From: Aquamicrobium lusatiense
Lineage (GTDB): Bacteria; Pseudomonadota; Alphaproteobacteria; Rhizobiales; Rhizobiaceae
Reading direction: 5' to 3'
Length of the DNA stretch: 64,000 nt
Assembly: GCF_014201615.1 (NCBI RefSeq)
Contig: NZ_JACHEU010000003.1
Coordinates: 1-64,000, forward strand
Shown: positions 17,544-24,884 of the stretch, piece by piece
Numbering within the stretch: position 1 is the stretch's first letter
How the letters are laid out: each line of letters begins with the position of its first letter
Notes under the pieces: model-generated
The model's database searches: none
Told to the model about the DNA's origin: nothing
The model's input: the letters and a program-made list of their open reading frames with translations, nothing else
Program-made: the position numbers and the translations under genes

Positions 17544-18428
17544 ATGGCAACCGAACGACACGACCCCATCACCGGGCGCCCGACCACCGGGCACGAATGG
17601 AACGGCATCGAGGAACTGGAGACGCCGGTCCCGCGCGTGGTGTTCTTCTTCCTGATCGCCGGCACGCTGTTTGCGGTCGGCTACTGGCTGCTGATGCCGG
17701 CATGGCCGCTCGGCTGGACCTACACGAAGGGCCTGCTCGGCATCGACCAGCGCACCGTGGTGACGCGGCAGGTGGAGCAGGCCGCCGTCTCGCGCGCCGT
17801 CTGGGCCGACCGCATCGCCGGCGAGGACTTTGCCGCCATTGCCGCCGACGAGGAGCTGATGCGCCATGTGCGCGACACCGGCCGCACGCTGTTCGTCGAC
17901 AATTGCGCCGTGTGCCATGGCGTGCGTGGCACCGGCGGTCCGGGCTTTCCCAATCTGGCGGCTGGCGCGTGGCTGTGGGGCGGCGACCCCGAGACCATCG
18001 CCGAAACCATCAGCGTCGGCATCAATTCGACCGATGACGATACGCGCATCTCGCAGATGATGGCCTTCGGCCGCGACGGCGTGCTCGAAATCGGGCAGGT
18101 CAGGGCGGTGGCGGCCTATGTGCGCTCACTGTCCGGCCAGCAGCTGGGCGAAACCGATCAGGCCCGGCTGCCGGAAGGGCAGGAGGTGTTCGCGGCGAAC
18201 TGCGCCGCCTGTCATGGCGAGGAGGGCAAGGGCATGGCCGAGGCCGGCGCGCCAGACCTGACCGACGAGAACTGGATCTATGGCGGCGACGCGCAGTCGG
18301 TGTTCACCACCATCTATTCGGGCCGCCAGGGACACATGCCGCACTGGCAGGACCGGCTGTCGCCGGTCGATATCAGGATCCTCGCCCTTTATGTCGGCAC
18401 GCTCGCGACCGACGGAGGCACGCAATGA
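17544..18428 (+). CDS. ccoP: Cytochrome cbb3 oxidase diheme subunit III
   Basis: A protein of 294 residues with the typical N-terminal GHEWNGIEELETPVPR, one or two membrane helices (about 31-60) and two c-type heme domains: CAVCH (Cys121, Cys124, His125) and CAACH (Cys220, Cys223, His224). It accepts electrons from cytochrome bc1 or soluble cytochrome c. The ATG at 17544 follows GGGGGAG and is preferred over an upstream in-frame start inside ccoQ. The stop overlaps the next start (ATGA). Confidence 0.95.
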   Translation: MATERHDPITGRPTTGHEWNGIEELETPVPRVVFFFLIAGTLFAVGYWLLMPAWPLGWTYTKGLLGIDQRTVVTRQVEQAAVSRAVWADRIAGEDFAAIAADEELMRHVRDTGRTLFVDNCAVCHGVRGTGGPGFPNLAAGAWLWGGDPETIAETISVGINSTDDDTRISQMMAFGRDGVLEIGQVRAVAAYVRSLSGQQLGETDQARLPEGQEVFAANCAACHGEEGKGMAEAGAPDLTDENWIYGGDAQSVFTTIYSGRQGHMPHWQDRLSPVDIRILALYVGTLATDGGTQ

Positions 18429-18631
18429 GCGCCGCGCCTCCCGCCACGCGCCCCGGCCGGCTCAACTGGCGCCTCATATCGGCGCTGATCGTCGCTGGCG
18501 GCGTGCTGCTGTTTGCCGGCGCCAATGCCCATCTCGTCTATGTCGCGCTCGGCTCGCAGCCCGATTGCGTGCCGCATGAAAAGACGGCCGATGGCGCGGG
18601 AACCTACCGCGCCGCCAGATCGTCCTGCTGA
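18425..18631 (+). CDS. Small membrane protein coupled to ccoP, function unknown
   Basis: A protein of 68 residues with one hydrophobic segment (about 17-42) and a short C-terminal tail that includes SQPDCVPHEK and a terminal cysteine. Its ATG overlaps the ccoP stop in ATGA, so it is translated with the oxidase. I do not recognise a named family; it is too short and unlike CcoH or CcoS. The position argues for a role in cbb3 assembly or stability. The Cys-Val-Pro-His motif could face the periplasm. Confidence 0.65.
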   Translation: MSAAPPATRPGRLNWRLISALIVAGGVLLFAGANAHLVYVALGSQPDCVPHEKTADGAGTYRAARSSC

Positions 18632-18642
18632 GGAGGAAGTTC

Positions 18643-19419
18643 ATGGGACGCACCGAAAGCACGCCGCTTCCGCTGTCCCGGCAGCGCCGGCGCAATCTGC
18701 CGGCAAGCGCCGCCTTCGGCTGGCTGGGGGCCGGCTGGCGCGACCTGTGGCGCAATCCCCTGCCCAGCCTCGCCTATGGGCTGGTTGTGTTCGTGTTGTC
18801 GCTGGCGGTGGTGACTTGCCTGTTCAGGCTGGAGCTCGACTACATATTGTTCCCGGCGCTGGCCGGCTTCATGGTGGTCGGGCCACTGGTCGCCATCGGC
18901 CTCTACCAGAAAAGCCGCGATCTGGAGGAGGGCAGGCCGGTGAGCCTTGCCCGCATGATCTTCGTCCGGGCGGAATCGGGCGCGCAGGTGTGGTTCACCG
19001 GCGCCATCCTGTGCCTGCTGATGCTGGTGTGGATGCGCGCCGCCGTCATCATCTATGCGCTGTTCTTCGGCCTTCGGCCTTTCCCCGGCCTCGACCACAT
19101 CGCCGCCATGCTGTTCACCACGCCCGAAGGCTGGGGCATGCTGGTGGTGGGCACCGTGGTGGGCGGCCTGTTTGCCGCCTTCTCCTTCGCCATCAGCACC
19201 TTCTCCATACCCATGCTGCTGGCCGAGAAGGTCGATGCCTTCACCGCCATGGGCACCTCCATCTCCTTGGTGTTCAGGAACCTGCCGGTGATGCTGGTCT
19301 GGGGCGCCATCGTGCTTGCGCTGTTCCTGATGTGCATCGTCACCGGCCTTGTCGGCCTCGTCGTCATCTTCCCGCTGCTCGGCCATGCGACGTGGCACAG
19401 CTACAGGGCGATCAGATGA
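18643..19419 (+). CDS. DUF2189 integral membrane protein
   Basis: A protein of 258 residues with six predicted hydrophobic segments. Residues 30-60 (AGWRDLWRNPLPSLAYGLVV) and the C-terminal LGHATWHSYRAIR fit DUF2189. The role of the family is not established. It starts 11 bases after the preceding small gene with AGGAGG upstream, inside the cco operon. Because ccoS follows, the gene is enclosed by oxidase genes, which suggests a part in oxidase maturation, heme or copper handling, or adaptation to NO. Confidence 0.8.
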   Translation: MGRTESTPLPLSRQRRRNLPASAAFGWLGAGWRDLWRNPLPSLAYGLVVFVLSLAVVTCLFRLELDYILFPALAGFMVVGPLVAIGLYQKSRDLEEGRPVSLARMIFVRAESGAQVWFTGAILCLLMLVWMRAAVIIYALFFGLRPFPGLDHIAAMLFTTPEGWGMLVVGTVVGGLFAAFSFAISTFSIPMLLAEKVDAFTAMGTSISLVFRNLPVMLVWGAIVLALFLMCIVTGLVGLVVIFPLLGHATWHSYRAIR

Positions 19420-19453
19420 GCTGCCGCACCACATGGCGGCATCGGGCCTGCGG

Positions 19454-19714
19454 ATGACGGGCAGCCTCCTCTATCTCGTTCCGCTGGCGCTGATGCTCGG
19501 CGCAGTCGCGCTCGGCGCTTTCCTGTGGTCGCTGAAGAGCGGCCAGTACGAGGACCTTGAGGGCGCTGCGCAGCGCATCCTCATCGATGCCGAGAGCGAC
19601 CGTATCGACGGCCATCCGGAGCCTTCGTCCGGCGAGGCCACCGAACCGCGCGAGAAGCGCGGCCAGAGCATTTTGCAGCCAGATGGAAACATCTGGCGTC
19701 GCAACTGTTTGTGA
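19454..19714 (+). CDS. ccoS: Cytochrome cbb3 oxidase maturation protein CcoS
   Basis: A protein of 86 residues. The N-terminal helix and LGAFLWSLKSGQYEDLEGAAQRIL are the CcoS signature; CcoS is needed for cofactor insertion into CcoN. An ATG at 19433 would add seven residues. The last 15 residues (SILQPDGNIWRRNCL) are encoded by a short repeat element found again at 28649, so the C-terminus was probably extended or replaced by that element. The stop codon also falls inside the NnrR-type box of the nirK promoter. ccoG, ccoH and ccoI are not in the window. Confidence 0.85.
   Translation: MTGSLLYLVPLALMLGAVALGAFLWSLKSGQYEDLEGAAQRILIDAESDRIDGHPEPSSGEATEPREKRGQSILQPDGNIWRRNCL
19668..19703. repeat. 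36-bp intergenic repeat, copy 1
   Basis: It reads GCATTTTGCAGCC, then a perfect 8-bp hairpin GCCAGATG-GAAA-CATCTGGC, then GTCGCA. It matches 28649-28684 at 34 of 36 positions. Here it lies inside the ccoS reading frame. Confidence 0.8.
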
Positions 19715-19750
19715 TTGCGCAAAGTCCGTTCCGCGCGGCCCGGATAGATT
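19709..19750 (+). promoter_or_regulatory. nirK promoter with FNR/NNR-type box
   Basis: TTGTGATTGCGCAA (19709-19722) fits the 14-bp TTG-N8-CAA pattern of Crp/FNR proteins and is close to the NNR form TTGCG-N4-CGCAA. A -10-like TAGATT lies at 19745-19750. A start site 7 bases later would put the box centre at -41.5, the class II activator position. The nnrR gene nearby is the obvious activator. Confidence 0.8.
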
Positions 19751-19783
19751 CCGTCTGAAATCATCGACAAAGGAGTTTTCCCG

Positions 19784-21286
19784 ATGAACAGAGGAAGCAG
19801 GGCCGGGCCGGACATGGTTCGCAGACACCCGGCGCGGTGGCTGGCGGCGATGACGGGTGCCGTGATGCTGGCGATGGCTCCCGCGATGGCGCAGGAGCAT
19901 AACCACGCCACGGGCACGGATTCGTCGCAGGCGACCACTGCGCAGCCTGTGGCAACACCCGCCGACGGCACCAGCACGGCTGCCTCGCCGGCCGTCAGCT
20001 ACCACAACGCCACCATCTTCACCCTGAAGACGGGCATTGCCGGCGGGCGCATGGTCTATATCGGCGTCGGCGGCGATATAGACGGCCAGACCAATCCGAC
20101 GCTGATGGTGCATGAGGGCGAACTCGTGCAGATCAACCTCATCAACGGCGAGGGCGCCGAGCATGATGTGGTCATCGATCAGTATCCCGCCCGCTCCTCC
20201 ATCGTCGTGGGCATCAACGCGTCCTCGACCTTCTCCTTCATCGCCAACAAGGTCGGCGAATTTACCTATTTCTGCTCGATCGCCGGGCATCGCGAAGCGG
20301 GCATGGAAGGACTGATCAGGGTCATGCCCGGCCCGCGCGAGGCCATGGACACGGACGCGGCGGACATCGTGCATGATCCGGCGGATCTGCCCGGCCCCAT
20401 CGGCCAGCGCGCCCCTCAGGTGGTCAAGGTCGAGATGGAGACGGTTGAGCTGAAGGGCAAGCTCGACGACGGCACGAGCTATGTCTACTGGACGTTCAAC
20501 CGCAAGGTTCCGGGGCCGTTCATCCGCGTGCGCGTGGGCGACACGGTGGAGGTCCACCTCAAGAATGCGTCCGACAGCGTGATGCCGCATTCGGTCGATT
20601 TCCATGCCGCGACGGGTCCCGGCGGCGGCGCCGACTTCACCCAGATCGCGCCGGGCGAGGAGGCGGTGGTGACATTCAAGGCCCTCAAGCCGGGGATCTA
20701 TGTCTATCATTGCGCCACGCCGAGCGTCGCCCACCACATCACCAGCGGCATGTACGGCCTCATCCTCGTGGAGCCGGAAGGCGGATTGCCCCAGGTCGAT
20801 CGCGAATTCTACGTGATGCAGGGCGAACTCTACACCGTCGAGCCCTTCGGCACGCAGGGCGAGATGGAGATGGACTATGACAAGCTGATCTCCGAGCGGG
20901 CGGAATACTTCCTGTTCAACGGCTCGGTCGGGGCGCTCACCAAGTCGCATCCGCTCTATGCCACGGCCGGCGAGACGGTGCGGATCTTCTTCGGCGTCGG
21001 CGGGCCGAACTACACCTCGTCCTTCCATGTCATCGGCGAGATCTTCGACCATGTCTACACGCTGGGCAGCGTGACCTCGCCGCCCGTCACCGGGGTCCAG
21101 ACGGTCACCGTGCCGCCCGGCGGCGCCACCATCGTCGACTTCAGGATCGATCGTGGCGGACATTATGTGCTGGTCGATCACGCCCTGTCGCGCGCCGAGC
21201 GCGGGCTGGCCGGCTACCTGATCGTGGACGGCCCGGTGGATGACGAGATCATGCATTCCGGCCCGGCCGGAAGCCTCGGCAAATAA
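19784..21286 (+). CDS. nirK: Copper nitrite reductase with N-terminal cupredoxin domain
   Basis: A protein of 500 residues, far longer than the usual 340-380. A signal peptide ends near residue 36 (AMA/QEH). Residues 75-182 form an extra cupredoxin with a complete type 1 copper set: His127, Cys164, His169 and Met174. The NirK core follows with type 1 ligands His269, Cys310, His318 and Met323, type 2 ligands His274, His309 and His466, and catalytic Asp272 and His415. The layout resembles the three-domain enzymes of Hyphomicrobium and Bradyrhizobium. It reduces nitrite to NO in the periplasm. It follows the cco genes and has its own NnrR-type promoter and terminator. Confidence 0.95.
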   Translation: MNRGSRAGPDMVRRHPARWLAAMTGAVMLAMAPAMAQEHNHATGTDSSQATTAQPVATPADGTSTAASPAVSYHNATIFTLKTGIAGGRMVYIGVGGDIDGQTNPTLMVHEGELVQINLINGEGAEHDVVIDQYPARSSIVVGINASSTFSFIANKVGEFTYFCSIAGHREAGMEGLIRVMPGPREAMDTDAADIVHDPADLPGPIGQRAPQVVKVEMETVELKGKLDDGTSYVYWTFNRKVPGPFIRVRVGDTVEVHLKNASDSVMPHSVDFHAATGPGGGADFTQIAPGEEAVVTFKALKPGIYVYHCATPSVAHHITSGMYGLILVEPEGGLPQVDREFYVMQGELYTVEPFGTQGEMEMDYDKLISERAEYFLFNGSVGALTKSHPLYATAGETVRIFFGVGGPNYTSSFHVIGEIFDHVYTLGSVTSPPVTGVQTVTVPPGGATIVDFRIDRGGHYVLVDHALSRAERGLAGYLIVDGPVDDEIMHSGPAGSLGK

Positions 21287-21297
21287 ACCGGGGGCAG

Positions 21298-21332
21298 GAA
21301 CGGGCGCGTCTGCGATGCGCCCGTTCTTTTTT
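21298..21332 (+). terminator. Rho-independent terminator of nirK
   Basis: GAACGGGCGC pairs perfectly with GCGCCCGTTC around a 9-base loop, followed by six T residues, 11 bases after the nirK stop. Confidence 0.92.
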
Positions 21333-21335
21333 CCA

Positions 21336-21443
21336 TTAAAGCATGTTGCCCGGAAGCGGGGACCGGTTTCGGGACAACGACATGCGTAAAAACAACGGCT
21401 TAAAGCGTAAGGAGCGCATCTGAAGGATTGCGGCGCGCTTTAA
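21336..21443. repeat. 108-bp intergenic repeat with terminal inverted repeats
   Basis: The ends are TTAAAGC and GCTTTAA, a perfect 7-bp inverted pair. Inside, GCATGTTGCCCGG at the left and CGACATGCGTAAAAACAA resemble the many-copy intergenic repeats of rhizobial genomes. It begins 3 bases after the nirK terminator T-run and lies upstream of the DUF1858 gene. Only one copy is in the window, so its family assignment is from memory of the pattern. Confidence 0.6.
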
Positions 21444-21459
21444 GTTCTCCGGCTGGAAG

Positions 21460-21473
21460 GGCCAGCGCTGGCC
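21460..21473. promoter_or_regulatory. Perfect palindrome abutting the DUF1858 start
   Basis: GGCCAGCGCTGGCC is a perfect 14-bp palindrome that ends at the base before the ATG at 21474. It could hide the ribosome binding region (GGAAGG) in a hairpin or be an operator. Confidence 0.35.
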
Positions 21474-21695
21474 ATGCCCACCAACAGGCAGTACCGGGAC
21501 GACATGAGCATGGATGAGATCATGCGGCTGTGGCCGGCGACCATCCGTGTCGTGCTCGACCATCGCCTGCTGTGCGTCGGCTGTCCGATTGCCCCTTTTC
21601 ACACGGTGGAGGACGCGATACGCGCCCACAAGATCGACGGCGACGATTTCCGTGCTGCCCTGATGAAAGCCACAGGCGGCAGCCGGCAGGGCTGA
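21474..21695 (+). CDS. DUF1858-domain protein, possible NO/Fe-S related
   Basis: A protein of 73 residues. MSMDEIMRLWPATIRVVLDHRLLCVGCP is the DUF1858 pattern, with a CxxC pair at Cys34 and Cys37. This domain occurs alone next to NO-related genes and as the N-terminal part of Fe-S repair protein ScdA/RIC. Context (after nirK, before nnrR) fits a role in handling NO damage or in nitrite reductase function. The start could also be Met11 (21504). It ends 6 bases before the convergent nnrR gene. Confidence 0.75.
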   Translation: MPTNRQYRDDMSMDEIMRLWPATIRVVLDHRLLCVGCPIAPFHTVEDAIRAHKIDGDDFRAALMKATGGSRQG

Positions 21696-21701
21696 AAAGC
21701 T

Positions 21702-22412
21702 TCAGGCGCGGCCGGTCCTGCCGTCGGCCAGCAGAAGCAATCCGTGCGGATCGGTGATGCAGACCTGCATGCGGCCGGAGCCGACCAGCCCCTTTTCCTC
21801 CCATGCGGTCAGCAGCCTGCTTACCGTGTGCAGGGTGGTGCCGGTCATTTCGGCGATATCCTGCCGCGACAGCGGAAAGTCGATCAGAATGCCCTTGTCC
21901 GTCTTGCGCCCCGATTGATGGGCGAGCCGCAACAGGGCATGGGCGACGCGGCGCTCCACCTGCTCTGTGGCCAGTTCCATGACCTGCGTCTGCATGTCAC
22001 TGAGGCGGGCGCCCACCGTCCTGTACGTGGTCGTGCCGAAGGTGGGAAAGGCGGCGGCGAACTCGGACCAGAGCTTGCCCGGCCAGCTCAGCAGCACGCA
22101 ATCGACGACGGCTATCGCGCTGGCCGGATAGGTGCTGCGCGCCAGAGCCTGCGCGATGCCCAGCAGCTCGCCGGGAACAATGTAGCGCACGATGATCTGC
22201 TGGCCGTCGACGGTGGATTTCACCACCCGCACTTTTCCATCGAGCAGCACGAAGAAGGAATGTGCCTCGCCATCCTGCCCGAAGATCGCGGCATCCTTCT
22301 CCACCCGCAGCGACCGGGCGCTTTGGAGAACGGCGTCCAGATCGGCGGCATCCAGACCCTCGAACGGAGGCAGACCTGAAATCAGGGAACGGTCGAGTCT
22401 GCTCACATTCAT
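21702..22412 (-). CDS. nnrR: Crp/Fnr-family NO-responsive regulator (NnrR type)
   Basis: A protein of 236 residues. An N-terminal cyclic-nucleotide-binding-like sensor (about 10-140) is followed by a helix-turn-helix with the FNR-subgroup recognition stretch SRQDIAEMTGTTLHTVSRLL. There is no N-terminal cysteine cluster, so it is not an oxygen-sensing FNR; NnrR/NNR proteins of this kind respond to NO. The start at 22412 follows AGGGA and gives the family length; in-frame ATGs at 22451 and 22547 would add 13 or 45 residues. It is transcribed away from the pseudoazurin gene and is the likely activator of the boxes at 19709 and 22528. Confidence 0.85.
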   Translation of the reverse strand: MNVSRLDRSLISGLPPFEGLDAADLDAVLQSARSLRVEKDAAIFGQDGEAHSFFVLLDGKVRVVKSTVDGQQIIVRYIVPGELLGIAQALARSTYPASAIAVVDCVLLSWPGKLWSEFAAAFPTFGTTTYRTVGARLSDMQTQVMELATEQVERRVAHALLRLAHQSGRKTDKGILIDFPLSRQDIAEMTGTTLHTVSRLLTAWEEKGLVGSGRMQVCITDPHGLLLLADGRTGRA

Positions 22413-22527
22413 CGGTCCCTGGATTGTCTGCGTACGGGCGGATTCCTCCATACCGACTTTCACATGAACGCGATATGTCGGGCAAGCTTGTCTCGCGGCA
22501 TGATGATCTCTGCTTTTCCTGTTCTGT

Positions 22528-22569
22528 TTGCGTTTTTGCAAAGTCACGCGGAGCGCGCGCGCCTAGAAA
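22528..22569 (+). promoter_or_regulatory. Pseudoazurin promoter with FNR/NNR-type box
   Basis: TTGCGTTTTTGCAA (22528-22541) is nearly the NNR consensus TTGCG-N4-CGCAA. A -10-like TAGAAA lies at 22564-22569. The distance between box and -10 (22 bp) is exactly that of the nirK promoter. Confidence 0.8.
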
Positions 22570-22613
22570 CAGCACAACGTCAGACGTTGGAAACAGAGTG
22601 AAAGGCAAGAAAA

Positions 22614-23054
22614 ATGAAATGGACGCTCACGATCGCGGCAGCACTCGCAGGCATGCTGCTGGGTGGCGGCGCGCAGGCTGCGGACCATCAGGTGCAGATG
22701 CTCAACAAGGGCGACAAGGGCGCGATGGTGTTCCAGCCCGACTTTATCGCGGCGGCTCCCGGAGACACGGTGACCTTCCTGCCGACCGACAAGTCGCATG
22801 ATGCCGAAAGCGTCAATGGCATGCTCCCGGAAGGGGCGACGCCCTTCAAGGGAAAGGTGAATGAGCAGATCACCGTTACGTTCGACAAGGAGGGCGTCTA
22901 CGGCATCAAATGCACGCCTCACTACGGCATGGGTATGGTGGCGTTGATCGTCGTGGGCAATGCGGTCAATCTGGAAGAGGCCAAAACCGTCAAGCATCCC
23001 GGCAAGGCCAAGAAAGTGTTCGCCGAACTTCTGGAACAGGCTGCGGCGAACTGA
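22614..23054 (+). CDS. Pseudoazurin (blue copper electron donor)
   Basis: A protein of 146 residues. A signal peptide ends at AQA (about residue 22). The type 1 copper ligands are His62, Cys100, His103 and Met108, with the exact spacing of characterised pseudoazurins. It is a periplasmic carrier that gives electrons to NirK. The gene is divergent from nnrR and shares the nirK promoter layout, so the two should be induced together by NO or nitrite respiration. Confidence 0.92.
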   Translation: MKWTLTIAAALAGMLLGGGAQAADHQVQMLNKGDKGAMVFQPDFIAAAPGDTVTFLPTDKSHDAESVNGMLPEGATPFKGKVNEQITVTFDKEGVYGIKCTPHYGMGMVALIVVGNAVNLEEAKTVKHPGKAKKVFAELLEQAAAN

Positions 23055-23156
23055 CATCGGAATGAAGTCAGACGGTTTGCCGGGGACGGCTGCGATGCAG
23101 CCGGTTCCCGGCGGCTCTGACGGCAAGTCTTCAGCCGAACACCTGCCGTCGGCGCC

Positions 23157-24014
23157 TCAGTCCCGCCCGGCCCATGGCACCAGCCTGCGCTCAAGATTGC
23201 GGATGGCGAATTCCAGCAGGAAGGCGATGGCCGCGATGACGAATATGCCCATGATCACCACGTCGGTGACCAGAAACTGCGCCGCCGACTGGATCATGAA
23301 GCCGAGCCCCTCGGTCGCGGCGATCAGCTCGGCGGCGACCAGCGTTGTCCATCCCGTTCCGAGCGCGATGCGCAAGCCGGTCAGGATCGAGGGCAGGGCG
23401 TCCGGCAGCACCACATGGCGGATCACCTGGGCGCGCGAGGCGCCGAGCGTGCGCGCCGCATTGACGCGGTCGCGGCTGGCGCTCTTCACCCCCGAAGCCG
23501 TCGACAGCGCGATCGGCGCCAGCATGGCGATGGCGATCACCAGCACCTTGGACGGTTCGCCGATGCCGAACCAGATGATGATCAGCGGCAGATAGGCGAG
23601 CGGCGGGATCGGCCGCAGGAACTCCAGCAGGGGATCGAAGATGCCGCGCCCGACGGGGCTCAGCCCGATGGCGAGGCCAACCGGAACGCCGACGGCCAGC
23701 GCGCCGACCAGCGCGGCGAAGACGCGCCCGAGGCTGGCGCCCAGATGGGTCCAAAGCGAGGCGTCGGCGAAACCATTGGCGGATACGGTGACGAATTTCC
23801 CGGCCACCGCGGCAGGCGAGGGCAGGAACACCGGCGACACCAGCCGCAACTCCGCGACGAGCGCCCACAGCGCGATGAGTACGGCAAGGGTCGCGAGGCT
23901 GATGCGCTGCGAGGTCCAGAACCGCTTCCTGCGCGTCGGCGGGGCCTGTCGTGCGGCGGCGGCTCGCGGCGCGGCGGGCGCCGGTTTGGCGAGCGTGCCG
24001 GATACGGTGCTCAT
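23157..24014 (-). CDS. ABC permease, taurine/sulfonate type (TauC/SsuC)
   Basis: A protein of 285 residues with six membrane helices after a proline/alanine-rich cytoplasmic N-terminus. The EAA-like loop that contacts the ATPase is visible around AARTLGASRAQVIRHVVLPDALP. It belongs to the BPD_transp_1 permeases of nitrate/taurine/sulfonate importers. The ATG overlaps the stop of the ATPase gene by 4 bases, so it is the last gene of the tauABC-like operon read on the minus strand. Confidence 0.88.
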   Translation of the reverse strand: MSTVSGTLAKPAPAAPRAAAARQAPPTRRKRFWTSQRISLATLAVLIALWALVAELRLVSPVFLPSPAAVAGKFVTVSANGFADASLWTHLGASLGRVFAALVGALAVGVPVGLAIGLSPVGRGIFDPLLEFLRPIPPLAYLPLIIIWFGIGEPSKVLVIAIAMLAPIALSTASGVKSASRDRVNAARTLGASRAQVIRHVVLPDALPSILTGLRIALGTGWTTLVAAELIAATEGLGFMIQSAAQFLVTDVVIMGIFVIAAIAFLLEFAIRNLERRLVPWAGRD

Positions 24015-24784
24015 ACTGTTTCTCCCTCGAAGATCGCGGCCGACAGCTCGGCCCGGGCGGCGATGAATTCAGGGTCGGCCTTGATCGAGGCGATCGGCTC
24101 GCCATCGGCGTAGCGCCGGCCGAATGCCGCCTTGCGGCTCCACACGATGCGGCCGGGGCCCGGCGCCATCACCACGATGCGGGTGCCGAGCAGCAGGGCT
24201 TCCTCGATGCCGTGCGTGACCATCAGCACGCCGGCCTCCGCCGAGGCCCAGATGTCGAGCAAAAGGCTCTGCATGCGCTCGCGCGTCAGCGCGTCCAGCG
24301 CGCCGAGCGGTTCATCCATCAGCAGGAAGTCGGGTTCGGCGGCCAGCGCGCGTGCCAGCCCGACCCGCTGGCGCATGCCGCCGGAAAGCTCCCAGATGCG
24401 CTTGTCGCCGCTGTTGTCGAGCCGCACCTTTCGCAACAGCGCGTCGGCCTGCGCCTGCCTGCGCCCGGGCGCCACGCCGCGCATGCGCAGCGCGAAGGCG
24501 ACGTTCTCGCGCACGCTCAGCCACGGAAACAGGGCATCGTTCTGGAAGACCACCGCCCTGTCGGCGCCGGGCGTGGTGATCGGCCGGCCGTCTATCGTCG
24601 CCGAGCCGGACAGCGGCTCGACCAGGCCCGCCGCGACATTGAGCAGGCTGGTCTTGCCGCAGCCGGAGCGGCCGGTAAGCACCACGAACTCGCCCGTGGC
24701 CACGGCGAGCGAGGTTTGCGCCACCGCCACATGCGGCTGGCCGTCATAATGGATGGTGATGTCGTCGAGCGACAGTTGCGGCAT
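24011..24784 (-). CDS. ABC ATPase, taurine/sulfonate type (TauB/SsuB)
   Basis: A protein of 257 residues with Walker A GRSGCGKTS, signature LSGGMRQR, Walker B FLLMDEP and the switch His in VTHGIEEAL. It powers the sulfonate importer. The ATG at 24784 follows AGGATCTCC; a longer reading back to 24913 adds a proline-rich segment unlike the family. The binding-protein gene lies 100 bases upstream. Confidence 0.9.
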   Translation of the reverse strand: MPQLSLDDITIHYDGQPHVAVAQTSLAVATGEFVVLTGRSGCGKTSLLNVAAGLVEPLSGSATIDGRPITTPGADRAVVFQNDALFPWLSVRENVAFALRMRGVAPGRRQAQADALLRKVRLDNSGDKRIWELSGGMRQRVGLARALAAEPDFLLMDEPLGALDALTRERMQSLLLDIWASAEAGVLMVTHGIEEALLLGTRIVVMAPGPGRIVWSRKAAFGRRYADGEPIASIKADPEFIAARAELSAAIFEGETV

Positions 24785-24884
24785 GTCGGAGATCCTTTTT
24801 GCCACGAAGCCCGCCCCACGCCACGGAGGCGATGGAGCGGGCCGGCGAGCGCGTCCGGTATGGGCGTCAGGGGAGGATGACGCG

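Noticed and set aside
19412-21256. Long open frame on the minus strand opposite ccoS and nirK (614 codons)
   Set aside because: Shadow of nirK, in which every copper ligand is in place on the plus strand.
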